From: Chloroflexota bacterium
Lineage (GTDB): Bacteria; Chloroflexota; Anaerolineae; Anaerolineales; UBA4823
DNA length: 64,000 nucleotides
Reading direction: 5' to 3'
NCBI GenBank assembly: GCA_029782365.1
Contig: JAKOUW010000014.1
Location: forward strand, 40,624-104,623
In this document: piece after piece, positions 16,962 to 26,588 of the stretch
How positions within the stretch are numbered: position 1 is the stretch's first letter
Layout: each line of letters starts with the position of its first letter
Notes under the pieces: model-generated
Seen by the model: the letters and a program-made list of their open reading frames with translations, nothing else
Told to the model about the DNA's origin: nothing
The model's database searches: none
Made by a program: the position numbers and the translations under genes

Positions 16962-17885
16962 TTACAGAACCGCAGCCAGGGGGGCTGGCGCGGGCACAGG
17001 CTGGCCCAATTGACCGCTTATTCCTCCAGATCCCTGGCGGGCACTTTCTACGTTGCGCGCCCAAAGGTACAGGCAGGTGTGGTAGGCGGTGGTTGTATAA
17101 GTGCCGATCAGCGTGGCGATGATGATAAACACGCTGGCGATGAGCACACCCAGGCTGACCCCGCTGACAATCCCAATCGTTGCTCCGCCGCTGATCGAGA
17201 CAATCCCTAAGCCCACACCGATCCCCAAGGCAATGCCGGTGGCGCCGAGCAAGAAGCCGATCAACCCGGTAACAAAACCGACGCCCACCGTGCTCACACC
17301 CACCAGCAGCAGGTTGTCTTTAACGATTTTGAAGACGCGCTGCAGCCCATCTTTTAAGCTGACATCTTCTATTACCATCACGGGCAATACCAGGAAGGTG
17401 GTCTCGCTCCACAACACACCCAATGTCGCCGCCAGCCAGCCAGCCAGCGCGCCAAAAATAGCATTGCCGCCGCGCCCTCCCCTGCGTCCTTCGAGGAAAG
17501 ACTTGAGCATGTGGACAAGCAGTGAAACGGCCGCCAGGCTGGCAATATCCCAAAAATCTCGCCGCACCACGTTCCAGGCTTTGTCCATGCGCCCGTCGCC
17601 TTCAGTGAGAAAGGCATAGATCAGCTCGATCGTCATGGCGGAAAAAATGTATCCTACCATGTACTGCAAGAAAACCAGTACTAACCCCAAGATGCCCAGC
17701 AGGCCCTGACCAATGCGCGAATCACCGAGTACAAGCCCGGTGATGCCCATCGGAACCAGCATAACCAGCGTGACCAGGAAGCCGGCAATCATCGCCAGGA
17801 TGGATGGTTTGATCAAATCGTGATCGGCCAGCGCCATTTGCCAGGACTGTTTAAAAAATGCAAATCCTCGTTGAATGCTTTCCAT
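16962..17885 (-). CDS. DUF6159-like polytopic membrane protein
   Basis: The 307-residue protein begins MESIQRGFAFFKQSWQM. It has about six hydrophobic segments, for example FLVTLVMLVPMGITGLVL and a glycine-rich stretch FVTGLIGFLLGATGIALGIG. The opening 'GF.F.K.SW' and the loop IEDVSLKDGLQRV match the DUF6159 family of unknown role. It shares a strand with priA upstream and the phosphoribosyltransferase downstream. Confidence 0.6.
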   Translation of the reverse strand: MESIQRGFAFFKQSWQMALADHDLIKPSILAMIAGFLVTLVMLVPMGITGLVLGDSRIGQGLLGILGLVLVFLQYMVGYIFSAMTIELIYAFLTEGDGRMDKAWNVVRRDFWDIASLAAVSLLVHMLKSFLEGRRGGRGGNAIFGALAGWLAATLGVLWSETTFLVLPVMVIEDVSLKDGLQRVFKIVKDNLLLVGVSTVGVGFVTGLIGFLLGATGIALGIGVGLGIVSISGGATIGIVSGVSLGVLIASVFIIIATLIGTYTTTAYHTCLYLWARNVESARQGSGGISGQLGQPVPAPAPLAAVL

Positions 17886-17921
17886 ACATCACCTTTTGAG
17901 ATGAATTTTGACTCGCTTCTA

Positions 17922-20564
17922 TTATAGCAAAGAAGGCGGATCTACTTCAATTTTCCAGCCTTCTAAAATGCGCCCACGCAGCAAGCCGGCCGGGTCTGGG
18001 CCACGCAAGATGATCTGCCAGCGGTACAGCCTGTCCTGGCGGGCGAAGAAACACGGCGCCGGGCCGATCAGCTCGGTGAGCTGGCGCTTTTCCGCCTCTA
18101 ACCAGGTTTGCAACTGCCCGGCAAGGCGGCGCGCGGCCTGCTCAGCTTTCGTGTTGTCTGCACTGCGGTATTCCAGCCGCACCAGGCGCGCAAATGGCGG
18201 GTAGCCCAGGCTGCGGCGCATCGAGAGCTCATGCTCATAAAAAGATTCGTAGTCGTGCCGGGCGGCGTTTTGAATGACGTAGTTATCCGGCTGGAAGGTC
18301 TGTAGAATCACCTGCCCCCCCAGCGGACTGCGCCCGGCGCGCCCGGCAACCTGGGTGAGCAGTTGGAAGGTGCGCTCAGCGGCGCGCAGGTCGGGGAGCT
18401 GTAGGCCGACATCAGCCAACACCGCACCTACCAGGGTAACCAGGGGTAGATCGAGCCCTTTAGCGATCATCTGTGTGCCCACGAGCACATCTGCCTGGTG
18501 GCTGCTGAAATGCCGTAAGATGATTTCGTAGGAGTCCTTTTGGCGGGTGGTATCATAATCCAGCCTCAACACATGCGCCTCGGGCAGCAACTGCTGCACC
18601 TCAGCCTCCACTTTTTCGGCTCCTGTGCCGAACTGGCGAATCTGGTTGCTCTGGCAGTTTGGACACGCCGATGGAGAGCGGCGTGCGTAACCACAGCGGT
18701 GACAGAGAAGTGAATCCACCCGGGTGGCAGGGGTTGGCCCTCCGGGAGCATCGCCAACAACACTTGTATGGTATGTCAACGGTGTATCACAGCGCGGGCA
18801 GCGGACAACATAGCCGCAGGAACGGCAAAAAACATAGGTCGCCGTGCCGCGGCGGTTAATAAACAATATCGCCTGTTGTTGGGCAGCGAACACCGTCTTC
18901 AACGCGCTCTGCAAGGCGCGGCTGAAGATTGAGCGGTTTTCCGATTGAAGCTCCAGGCGCATATCGACGATTTGCACCGGCGGCAGATCGGTATACTGGA
19001 CATCCAGCTTTTCTGCTTCACCCAGCTGGACGGTAGGATCCAGCGGCCGGTAGCGGCTGCCCGGCTGACTCTCTGGCGCTTTTAGTGCAGGATTATCGGC
19101 TTTTATTTTGGCCATTTGCTGGGCAATGGCGGAGCGGTGCGCCAGGATGCGCGCTGGCAGATGAATATACTGATATTGGCCTTCCTCAGCCAGCCGGCGA
19201 GTGACAATATCCGGGGTCGCCGAACCCAGCAAGCACAGCGCCCCGCTCAACCTGGCATAAGCCGCGGCGGTTTCGCGGGCATGATAATAGGGCAGGAATT
19301 CGCCATTATGATAAGAGTCGTCGTGACATTCATCCACAATGATCAAGCCTGGACGCTCCAACGGGACAAACAAAGCGCTGCGCGGGCCGACAATGATCGA
19401 GAGATCTCCCTGGCGGGCCCTGCGCCAGGTGTCGTAGCGCTCGCCTTCCGAAAGATTAGAATGGACCAACCCGACCTGACCGGCGAAGCGAGCGCCAAAA
19501 CGGTGTACGATCTGAGGTGTCATGCCGATCTCAGGCACCAGGATAACCACCTGCTTGCCCTGGCGCAAGGCTTCATTGGCCGCCTGCAAGTAAATCTCGG
19601 TCTTACCCGAACCGGTCACGCCGTGCAGCAGGATTGGCGCCGGTGAACTGCCGCTCTGCATGGCGTGTGTGATGACATCGACGGCCTGCCGCTGGTCTGG
19701 GGTCAGGCGGGGGGGCAGCGAGGGTGTGAAAACCAGGTCTGCCAGTGGGTCGCGCCAATTTTCCGTCTCGCCCAGGCTGACCAATCCCAGCTCTTCCAGG
19801 CGCTGGATATCGGCGGGAACTCCCGGCCCGCTGTGTTCACTGGCGGCAACAGCGAACAACCAGGCGGTTTCGACCGGGCGGCTTTCCTGGATTAAATATT
19901 CCAGCATGGCCCGACGGCGAGCGCTGGCGGTGGAACCAGCGCGCCCCAAGCGATCATAAAACTGGCGCGCTTCCTCGGCGCTGCACGCCAGGCGGGCTGT
20001 GCGGCTGTATTTGGGGCGAACGCTGGGCGGCATCAGCACGGGTTGGGTGGACAGTGCCCGCTTCAGCTCGAGCCGCCGAGCAGCATCTCTCCAATTGCGG
20101 CCGTGGAATGCGCTCTCAATTTGGCGGCCGCGCAGTGGGCCGCGCTCTGCCAGCAGGCGAACAAGTCGTGCCTCGATTGTTTTTCCCTCTGGAATGGGCG
20201 TTTCTGATCGTGCGCTGTTCAGCGTGTATAGCGTGTCCGCTTGTTTTTCCAGTCCCGGGGGGATCATCAACCCGACGCAAGTGGAGAGTGGAGCGAGGTA
20301 ATGGTTGGACATCCAGCCTGCCAGCTCCAATTGGTAAAGAGTCAACACTGTATCCGCATCGACCAAGCTCAAGACCGCCTTTGTCTCGCTCACTGCTGGG
20401 TGGTCGATGAAGCGCAGGATAACACCCTGCACGATCTTAGCGCCAAAAGGTATTGTCACCAGGTGCCCCGGCCTCACGCGATCTGCTAACTCGGGCGGTA
20501 GATTGTAGTCGAATGCACCGCTCTGAGTAGGCACATTCACCGCAATTTGAACATATTGGGGCAT
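17922..20564 (-). CDS. priA: Primosomal protein N' (replication restart helicase)
   Basis: The start is ATG 20564 (MPQYVQIAVN), giving 880 residues, longer than most PriA proteins. Helicase motifs are GVTGSGKTEIY (Walker A), DECHDDSYH (motif II, with Cys in place of the common second Glu), LGSATPD (III), and VLVGTQMIAKGLD and QVAGRAGRS near the end. Two zinc-binding CxxC pairs are present (CRSCG with CPRCD, CHRCG with CPNC). The enzyme unwinds stalled forks and reloads the replisome. Residues ~200-290 form a long insertion ahead of the helicase core. Confidence 0.93.
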   Translation of the reverse strand: MPQYVQIAVNVPTQSGAFDYNLPPELADRVRPGHLVTIPFGAKIVQGVILRFIDHPAVSETKAVLSLVDADTVLTLYQLELAGWMSNHYLAPLSTCVGLMIPPGLEKQADTLYTLNSARSETPIPEGKTIEARLVRLLAERGPLRGRQIESAFHGRNWRDAARRLELKRALSTQPVLMPPSVRPKYSRTARLACSAEEARQFYDRLGRAGSTASARRRAMLEYLIQESRPVETAWLFAVAASEHSGPGVPADIQRLEELGLVSLGETENWRDPLADLVFTPSLPPRLTPDQRQAVDVITHAMQSGSSPAPILLHGVTGSGKTEIYLQAANEALRQGKQVVILVPEIGMTPQIVHRFGARFAGQVGLVHSNLSEGERYDTWRRARQGDLSIIVGPRSALFVPLERPGLIIVDECHDDSYHNGEFLPYYHARETAAAYARLSGALCLLGSATPDIVTRRLAEEGQYQYIHLPARILAHRSAIAQQMAKIKADNPALKAPESQPGSRYRPLDPTVQLGEAEKLDVQYTDLPPVQIVDMRLELQSENRSIFSRALQSALKTVFAAQQQAILFINRRGTATYVFCRSCGYVVRCPRCDTPLTYHTSVVGDAPGGPTPATRVDSLLCHRCGYARRSPSACPNCQSNQIRQFGTGAEKVEAEVQQLLPEAHVLRLDYDTTRQKDSYEIILRHFSSHQADVLVGTQMIAKGLDLPLVTLVGAVLADVGLQLPDLRAAERTFQLLTQVAGRAGRSPLGGQVILQTFQPDNYVIQNAARHDYESFYEHELSMRRSLGYPPFARLVRLEYRSADNTKAEQAARRLAGQLQTWLEAEKRQLTELIGPAPCFFARQDRLYRWQIILRGPDPAGLLRGRILEGWKIEVDPPSLL

Positions 20565-20574
20565 GAAATTCCCC

Positions 20575-21987
20575 TTATTCTGCCGCGCTGGTCGGGGGAG
20601 AGGTGGGAGCGCTGCTTGATTCATCCGCATCTAGGGCGGACGGCAGGCGGGTCAGCGATATTTGAGCAATGCGCAGGTCGTCCATCACTTCGACCCGTAT
20701 TTTTACACTATTTTGCTCCACCTCGTCACCGACCTTCGCCATGCGCTTAAGCCTACCCAATACGAAACCGGCGATGGTGTCATAATCAGGATCCTGTAAA
20801 TCCAGGCCAAGCTGGGCATTGACTTCTTCAATTTGTGCCATGCCATCGATCAAGATTGAGCCATCAGCCTGCTTTTGGATCACTGGCGAACCTGGATCAA
20901 ACACATCACCCACTTCGCCTACGATCTCCTCCAGCAGATCTTCCAGGGTAACCAGGCCGGCAGTGCCGCCGTATTCGTCCAGTACAATGCCGATATGCTG
21001 GCGATTGTCGCGAAACTGGCGCAGGAGAGCATTGACAGTAATGGTTTCGGGAATAAACAAAGCATCGCGCATCAACTGACGCGGTGAAAACTGGCTGGCG
21101 GATTCCAATGGGTTACCCTTACCGTACAGGCTGCGCAAAAGGTCTTTGACATGCAATATGCCAATAATCTGATCCAGGCCGCCTTCATACACCGGGTATT
21201 TGGTGTACGTAGCGTGTGTGACCAACTCTAACAACTCGTCTCCCGGCATGTCGGCCTCGACCGCCTGGATTTCAGTGCGTGGTACCATCACCTGCCGGAC
21301 AACCAGCTCGTTCAGGTCAAAAATCGATTCGAGCATTTCGCGCGCCGGGGTTTCAATCACACCTTCTTCTTCAGAATCGGTCAGAATCTGCTTGATTTCA
21401 TCAACCGTATAAACAGACAAATGTTCTCCCACCATTTGAAGACCAACCAACCCGAGGATCTGGCGCGTCGTCCAATCCAAAATGCTGATCAACCCTTTGA
21501 AGACCGTAGAAAAGAGGTGCATGGGCTGCGCGGCCAATAGGGCAAACCGTTCCGGGGTGTGGAGCGTGGCTACCTTGGGCACCTGCTCGCCGAACACAAC
21601 ATGCACGCTGGTGATAAGGAGCAAGGAGATCACCAGTGGAAGAGCGGAGAGCACCGGCCGCAGGAGACTTCCCGCCAGGCTCCAGCTTTCAGGAATCACG
21701 ATCACCTTAAAATATGGTGCCAGCAGCTTTTCAAATGCATTTTCTCCCACCGCGCCCAAGGCCAGGCTGACGATCGTGATGCCCAACTGCGAAGCGGCAA
21801 TCAAGCGATCGCGCGCTGCGGGGTTCTCCAGCCAGGTACCGACGATTTTGGCTGCGTTATTGGTAGGTAAAGATAGCTGTTCAAGGCGCACCTTCCGAGA
21901 CGCGACGGCGGCAAATTCGACGCTGACGAAAAACGCGTTCAGCATCACCAGAATTAAAATAAACGCCAGGCTGAGCAAGGTAGCCAA
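20575..21987 (-). CDS. CNNM/CorC-HlyC family protein (DUF21 plus CBS pair)
   Basis: The 470-residue protein has an N-terminal DUF21 membrane domain with four hydrophobic segments (residues ~1-165). Two CBS motifs follow, including VMVPRTEIQAVEAD and HVKDLLRSLYG, then EYGGTAGLVTLEDLLEEIVGE. A C-terminal CorC/HlyC transporter-associated domain (AQLGLDLQDPDYDTIAGFVLG) ends the protein. Members act in Mg/Co ion efflux or remain uncharacterised, and 'haemolysin' is a legacy name. The gene lies between amrB and priA on the same strand. Confidence 0.88.
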   Translation of the reverse strand: MATLLSLAFILILVMLNAFFVSVEFAAVASRKVRLEQLSLPTNNAAKIVGTWLENPAARDRLIAASQLGITIVSLALGAVGENAFEKLLAPYFKVIVIPESWSLAGSLLRPVLSALPLVISLLLITSVHVVFGEQVPKVATLHTPERFALLAAQPMHLFSTVFKGLISILDWTTRQILGLVGLQMVGEHLSVYTVDEIKQILTDSEEEGVIETPAREMLESIFDLNELVVRQVMVPRTEIQAVEADMPGDELLELVTHATYTKYPVYEGGLDQIIGILHVKDLLRSLYGKGNPLESASQFSPRQLMRDALFIPETITVNALLRQFRDNRQHIGIVLDEYGGTAGLVTLEDLLEEIVGEVGDVFDPGSPVIQKQADGSILIDGMAQIEEVNAQLGLDLQDPDYDTIAGFVLGRLKRMAKVGDEVEQNSVKIRVEVMDDLRIAQISLTRLPSALDADESSSAPTSPPTSAAE

Positions 21988-21991
21988 TGGA

Positions 21992-22840
21992 TTATGCGCT
22001 TTTTATCACGACAGCCGCCCCATAACCGACGACTTGCGAGAAATCACCTGTGACATCGCCTGACGTGGCGTGATGCAAAATCTGCACCTGGTCCGCGCCC
22101 AAATCCTCAGCGGCCCATAAAACCGCCGCGATCGCGCTGCGCCCGCAAGCAAAGCCTTTGCCTTCATCCTCTGCGCTCAGCACAGTGCGCGGATCAAAAG
22201 CTTCGATCCGCCGGAGCATTTCCTCGTCCAGCGCATTTGCGATAGACTGCGGGTAGAAATGCGACAAGTCGCTGCTTGCGACCAGCAGGCTGCTGCGCTT
22301 GCCCAGCACCCGGCTCAGGGTGCTGCCCAATACTTGCAGATCGTGCGCATCAGTGGCGCGCACCATAATCGGCAGCAGTTGAAACGGCTCCGCCAGGGCG
22401 CGCTGCAAGAAAGGCAGTTCGATTTCCAATGAATGCTCCCGGTCTCGCTGGATACGATGCAGCCCATACCCAAGCTGGCTGCGCAGTAAGCCATCCAATT
22501 CTTCCACTGCCTGCAAGTCAATCGGGACCTCTCCGAGAGGCGTGGCATAAGCATTGTGGGCGCTGGTCAGCAGGGGTTGGCTGTGAAATTCATGGAGAGG
22601 CGAGACTACAGCCACCAATTTGGGGCTTAAACCGCGCAGAGCGGCAAACGCATACCCTGCCACAGGGCCTGAGTATATATGGCCCGCATGAGGAGCGATA
22701 ATTGCGATCACTTTGCCCTGCAGGGAGGGCAGCCTGGCGTTGGCGATATAAGCGTCGACGCTTTCAGCCAGACGAGTGTAGTTGCCAGGATACCACTGCC
22801 CAGCAATGGGTGATGGACGGATGTCATGAGCTTTCGACAT
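21992..22840 (-). CDS. amrB: MEMO1/AmmeMemoRadiSam system protein B
   Basis: The start is ATG 22840 with a strong AAAGGAGG RBS; the product is 282 residues. IRPSPIAGQWYPG at the N-terminus, IAPHAGHIYSGPVAGYA with the metal-type His residues, and VASSDLSHFYP are diagnostic of the MEMO family. In bacteria MEMO genes often accompany an AMMECR1 gene and a radical SAM gene, neither of which is adjacent here. Biochemical function is unresolved. Confidence 0.88.
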   Translation of the reverse strand: MSKAHDIRPSPIAGQWYPGNYTRLAESVDAYIANARLPSLQGKVIAIIAPHAGHIYSGPVAGYAFAALRGLSPKLVAVVSPLHEFHSQPLLTSAHNAYATPLGEVPIDLQAVEELDGLLRSQLGYGLHRIQRDREHSLEIELPFLQRALAEPFQLLPIMVRATDAHDLQVLGSTLSRVLGKRSSLLVASSDLSHFYPQSIANALDEEMLRRIEAFDPRTVLSAEDEGKGFACGRSAIAAVLWAAEDLGADQVQILHHATSGDVTGDFSQVVGYGAAVVIKSA

Positions 22841-23053
22841 ATCCGCGCCTCCTTTATTTATATAGAAATTTTACCAGTAACTTATTTTCCGCAAGAATCA
22901 ATTCGCCTGATTTATATTATCACGGCATCGTTTATAATTTGCAGATAGATATTTTCTTGAGTTACCGGGGCGGCATGCGAAACCTATACGCCGTTCCTGT
23001 ATGTTCGCCCGGGAGCATGTCTCAAATCTTTGGTCGCAAAACTGAGGTGAAGG

Positions 23054-23299
23054 ATGAAAATCCAGATTGTTTATTGCCAGGTCTGACATTACACCAGCCG
23101 GGCTGTCGGTCTGACAGCGGAATTGTTACAGGAATTAGAAGCGGAGATCGACGAAATTACGATGATCCCTTCTGACGGCGGGCGTTTCGAAGTGAGCGTT
23201 GATGGCGGTTTGCTGTACTCTAAACTGCAAACGAACCGCCATGCCGAATCGGGAGAGGTTTTGGGCCTGGTGAAAAATTATCTGGCAAAGAAAAAGTGA
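23054..23299 (+). CDS. SelW/Rdx-family selenoprotein (CxxU, UGA decoded as Sec)
   Basis: The frame begins at ATG 23054 (GAGGTG five bases upstream), meets TGA at 23084-23086 as codon 11, and stays open for 70 further codons to the TGA at 23297. The residues are KIQIVYCQV-U-HYTSRA, then SDGGRFEVSVDG, LLYSKLQTNRHAE and EVLGLVKNYL. This is the Rdx (SelW/SelT/SelH) pattern, where the position of U is normally the second Cys of CxxC. A bacterial-type SECIS hairpin lies 15 bases after the UGA. The product would be a thioredoxin-fold redox protein of 81 residues. It precedes dtd by 13 bases. A Cys-to-stop mutation is the alternative, but the hairpin argues against it. Confidence 0.82.
23084..23118 (+). 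promoter_or_regulatory. Bacterial SECIS-like hairpin
   Basis: After the in-frame TGA come 15 bases, then a perfect 6-bp stem GCTGTC (23102-23107)/GACAGC (23113-23118) with loop GGTCT. The loop equals the GGUCU of the E. coli fdhF SECIS loop as I recall it. The UGA-to-loop distance (21 nt) falls in the usual bacterial range. It lies wholly in the coding sequence. Confidence 0.75.
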
Positions 23300-23312
23300 A
23301 GCGACCAGTACA

Positions 23313-23753
23313 ATGAGAGTTTTGTTGCAGCGGGTACAATCTGGGAAGGTGACCGTCGGAGACAGGTTGGTAGGCGCCATTGGCACTGGCCTGGTCATCC
23401 TCGTTGGCGTGGCGCCGACTGATGGCGAAACTCAGGCGCAATTTATGGCGGATAAAGTGGTGAACCTGCGGATCTTTGAAGATGCACAGGGCAAGATGAA
23501 CCTATCGCTGCTGGATGTGCGCGGGTCAGCCCTGGTTGTCTCACAATTCACTTTGTACGCAGATGCGCGCAAAGGCCGCCGGCCTTCTTTTACAAACGCC
23601 GCCCCGCCCGATCAGGCTCGCCCGTTAGTGGAGCGCTTTATAACGCTGTTGGCAGAAAAAAGTGTGCCGGTGCAAACAGGCGAGTTCGGGGCGCACATGT
23701 TGGTGGATATTGCCAACGATGGACCGGTGACGATTTGGCTGGAGGCGAATTGA
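23313..23753 (+). CDS. dtd: D-aminoacyl-tRNA deacylase
   Basis: The 146-residue protein has the two DTD active-site motifs: VSQFTLYADARKGRRPSF (SQFTLY) and NDGPVTIWLE (the GPxT-type cross-subunit motif). It removes D-amino acids (and Gly from tRNA-Ala) from mischarged tRNAs as a homodimer. It sits 13 bases after the selenoprotein gene and its TGA overlaps the next start, so the three genes look like one operon. Confidence 0.95.
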   Translation: MRVLLQRVQSGKVTVGDRLVGAIGTGLVILVGVAPTDGETQAQFMADKVVNLRIFEDAQGKMNLSLLDVRGSALVVSQFTLYADARKGRRPSFTNAAPPDQARPLVERFITLLAEKSVPVQTGEFGAHMLVDIANDGPVTIWLEAN

Positions 23754-24334
23754 TTCAAACAGTTTGCGTTTATTGCGGTTCTTCTGATCGGGTCGGTGTG
23801 CAGTACCTCGAAGCGGCGCGCCAGATGGGCGCTACCCTGGCTCAGCGCGGTTTGCGCCTGGTGTACGGCGCCGGCAAGACCGGCCTGATGGGTGCGGTGG
23901 CGGATGGCGCTTTGCAGGCTGGGGGCGAAGTGACAGGGGTCATCACCACGCAGTTTAATACGCCCGCGTTGGTGCATGCAAGCCTGACTTTTTTGGAAGT
24001 AGCGGATACGATGCACCAACGTAAAGCGCGCCTGGCTCAGATAGCGGACGCTTTCATAGCCCTGCCGGGAGGCTATGGCACCTTCGATGAGCTGTTCGAG
24101 ATTCTCACCTGGGCGCAGATAGGCTTGCACAGCAAGCCCATTGGGCTGCTCAACACGCAGTGCTATTTCGATCCATTACTGGCGCTCATCGCCCACGCTG
24201 AAAAAGAGGGCATGATTTACACCGAGCATCAGAATCTCTTTGTGCAGGCCGCGGAGCCGGGTCCGCTGCTGGACGCCCTGGTGCATTACCGCCCACCGGA
24301 CAAACTGGAAAGCTGGGTAACGCGCAAAATTTAG
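23750..24334 (+). CDS. LOG family protein (TIGR00730 Rossmann fold)
   Basis: I take TTG 23750 as the start because it overlaps the dtd stop as TTGA and has GGAGG four bases upstream. TTG 23735 is the alternative. The product is 194 residues. VCVYCGSSDR at the N-terminus, GAGKTGLMG, and the family signature PGGYGTFDELFE are present. LOG proteins hydrolyse nucleoside 5'-monophosphates to base plus ribose 5-phosphate, and in plants they make cytokinins. The stop codon overlaps that of rlmB on the other strand (TTAG at 24331-24334). Confidence 0.88.
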   Translation: MIQTVCVYCGSSDRVGVQYLEAARQMGATLAQRGLRLVYGAGKTGLMGAVADGALQAGGEVTGVITTQFNTPALVHASLTFLEVADTMHQRKARLAQIADAFIALPGGYGTFDELFEILTWAQIGLHSKPIGLLNTQCYFDPLLALIAHAEKEGMIYTEHQNLFVQAAEPGPLLDALVHYRPPDKLESWVTRKI

Positions 24335-25083
24335 CTGGAGTGCGCTCTTCGGTCCTGGCGCGCCTGCAGTGCCAGGTACAGGGCGATGGAACCGGCGACA
24401 GCCGCATTCAGGGATTCGATTTTCCCTTTCATTTGGAGATGCAGGAGTACATCGCACGATTTGCGCACCAACTCGCGCATCCCTTCACCTTCGCTGCCGA
24501 CTACCAACGCCAGCGGGCCGTCTAAGCGAAAAGACTGGATGTCTCGCGATTCTGGACCGCTTTCCAGCCCGGCAACCCATATACTGTGTTCCTTTAACTC
24601 CGTAATAGCCTGGGCCAGGTTGGTCTGCACAATCAACAAATGTTCGCTCGCACCAGAAGAAGCGTTTACCACAGCGGGAGTCACGCTGGCGGTGTGGCGC
24701 AGTGGCAGCAAGATGCCATGCACACCGCAGGTCTCCGCTGTACGCAGCAGCGTCGCCAGGTTCTGCGGGTCTTGCAGGGTATCGAGAATGAGCAGAAATG
24801 GGGGTTCGCCGCGTCCTTCAGCCAGGTCAAGCACATCGCTCAGGTTGGCATAGGGATAATCGCCTGCTTCCAGGGCCACTCCCTGGTGGCCGGAGGCCAG
24901 GTTGTCCAGGCGACTGCGCGGGGCGCGCTCAATGCGTGCTCTGCGGGCGGCGGCCAGGCGTTGAATCTCGACCAGGCGGCCCTTATCCTGGGCGCCCTCC
25001 GCCACCAACAATGTGAAGACCTGCCGCCGCCCGGCGCGCAAAGTCTCATAAACCGCATTGCGAGAATAAAGCCATTCTTTCAT
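24331..25083 (-). CDS. rlmB: 23S rRNA 2'-O-ribose methyltransferase (RlmB/SpoU family)
   Basis: The 250-residue protein begins MKEWLYSRNAVYETL, an RNA 2'-O ribose methyltransferase substrate-binding domain. The SPOUT knot carries ILDTLQDPQNLATLLRTAE, ALVVGSEGEGMRELV and KIESLNAAVAGSIALY, the three SpoU motifs. It would methylate a guanosine or other nucleotide of 23S rRNA, and the exact site is not fixed by sequence. The gene follows cysS in a yacL-cysS-rlmB order familiar from Gram-positive genomes. Confidence 0.9.
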   Translation of the reverse strand: MKEWLYSRNAVYETLRAGRRQVFTLLVAEGAQDKGRLVEIQRLAAARRARIERAPRSRLDNLASGHQGVALEAGDYPYANLSDVLDLAEGRGEPPFLLILDTLQDPQNLATLLRTAETCGVHGILLPLRHTASVTPAVVNASSGASEHLLIVQTNLAQAITELKEHSIWVAGLESGPESRDIQSFRLDGPLALVVGSEGEGMRELVRKSCDVLLHLQMKGKIESLNAAVAGSIALYLALQARQDRRAHSS

Positions 25084-25161
25084 ATCTGGAGATCCGCTGT
25101 GCGCTCACTCATCCCAGGCAAGCTCTGCGAGCCGATTTCATCCAGTCTGCTGCCAGAGATT

Positions 25162-26568
25162 TTATTTCCATTTCCAGGAAGTGCCATCTTTGCTGTCTTC
25201 GAGCACCACACCCAATTCGCTCAGCCGGTTGCGCACCGAGTCGGCCATGCCCCACAACTTTTGGGAGCGCAGCTCGCGGCGGATTTGAATCAACAGATCG
25301 ATGAAGGGCGCTGCCTGGGCGCCGCCTTCACCGGCGGGACGCTCTGGGCGCAGGCCGAGCACTTCCATCAGCTCGCGCAGGACAGCCTGGGCGAACTGTA
25401 TGGAGGCAGCGCTGGCGCCGCTGTCGCGCGCCAGGTTGAGGGCGCGCACCAGGTCAAAGAGCTGGCCCAGCGCTCCGGCAGTGTTGAAATCATCATCCAT
25501 CGCATTGATAAAATCCTGGCGCGCAGCTTCAGCCTGCTGGTTGAGCTTGGCCTCTGCTTCTGGGCTGCTGCCTTTTCCTTCGCTCTCACTCAAGGGGCGC
25601 AGCGCAGTGCGCAGCCGTTCCAGCCCTTTCTCAGCCTGGCTGACGACATCAGGACTGTAGGTCAAGGGATTGCGGTAGCTGGAGTTGATGATCATCAACC
25701 GGAAAACGTCGGCTTCGTGGGCCTGCAAAAAATCTTGGATTGAGATCAGGTTGCCCAGCGACTTTGACATTTTCTCGCCAGATAACTGCAGCATGCCGTT
25801 GTGGATCCAATAACGGGCGAACTGCTTGCCGGTCAGGCTCTCTGTCTGGGCGATTTCATTTTCGTGGTGAGGAAAAACGAGATCGTTACCGCCGCCATGG
25901 ATATCGATTTGTTCACCCAGGTGATGCAAATTCATCGCCGAGCATTCGATATGCCAGCCCGGCCTGCCCGGTCCCCAGGGGCTGTCCCAGGCCGGTTCGC
26001 CGGGCTTGGCGGACTTCCATAAAGCAAAATCCAATGGGTTTTCCTTGCGCTCGTCGACTTCGATGCGCGCCCCCGCCTGCATATCCTCCAGCTTCCTTCC
26101 GGAAAGCTGTCCATAATCATTATCGCGGGCTACCCGGAAATAAACATCACCGTCCACAGCGTAGGCGTACCCGCTTTCGCCCAATCCTTCGATCATCTTG
26201 ACGATCTGCCCAATTTCCTGAGTGGCGCGGGGATAAACGGAAGCAGGCAGCACATTTAAGTCTCTGAGGTGATGACCAAACTCATCGATATATTGTTCAG
26301 CCAATTTTATTGGTTCGATGCTCATTTGATTGGCGCGGCGGATGATCTTATCGTCCACATCGGTGTAATTCATGACGTGCCGCACTTCATAACCGCGAAA
26401 CTGCAGATAACGGTGAATAATATCGAAGACGATGGCTGACATAGCGTGCCCGATATGCGCTTTGTCATACACCGTGGGACCGCAGACATACATGCGCACA
26501 ACGCCTGGTTCCAGGGTGGCGAAATCTTCTTTCTGGTGGGTTAGTGTGTTGAACACTTTTAAAGACAT
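25162..26568 (-). CDS. cysS: Cysteinyl-tRNA synthetase
   Basis: The start is ATG 26568 with AAGGAG upstream; the product is 468 residues. The HIGH signature occurs in [12 protein letters not shown] and KMSKS in EKMSKSLGN. Zinc ligands lie in [17 protein letters not shown] and [10 protein letters not shown]. It charges tRNA-Cys. The C-terminal anticodon domain ends with [11 protein letters not shown]. Confidence 0.97.
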   Translation of the reverse strand: MSLKVFNTLTHQKEDFATLEPGVVRMYVCGPTVYDKAHIGHAMSAIVFDIIHRYLQFRGYEVRHVMNYTDVDDKIIRRANQMSIEPIKLAEQYIDEFGHHLRDLNVLPASVYPRATQEIGQIVKMIEGLGESGYAYAVDGDVYFRVARDNDYGQLSGRKLEDMQAGARIEVDERKENPLDFALWKSAKPGEPAWDSPWGPGRPGWHIECSAMNLHHLGEQIDIHGGGNDLVFPHHENEIAQTESLTGKQFARYWIHNGMLQLSGEKMSKSLGNLISIQDFLQAHEADVFRLMIINSSYRNPLTYSPDVVSQAEKGLERLRTALRPLSESEGKGSSPEAEAKLNQQAEAARQDFINAMDDDFNTAGALGQLFDLVRALNLARDSGASAASIQFAQAVLRELMEVLGLRPERPAGEGGAQAAPFIDLLIQIRRELRSQKLWGMADSVRNRLSELGVVLEDSKDGTSWKWK

Positions 26569-26588
26569 GAGAAATCTCCTTCGCAAGC

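Noticed and set aside
18108..20489. Plus-strand frames opposite priA
   Set aside because: They are shadows of a clear helicase gene, with no motif or RBS of their own.
23054..23086. Selenoprotein frame as a simple pseudogene
   Set aside because: The UGA falls exactly on the redox position of the Rdx motif, the rest of the frame is intact, and a SECIS-type hairpin follows at the right distance.
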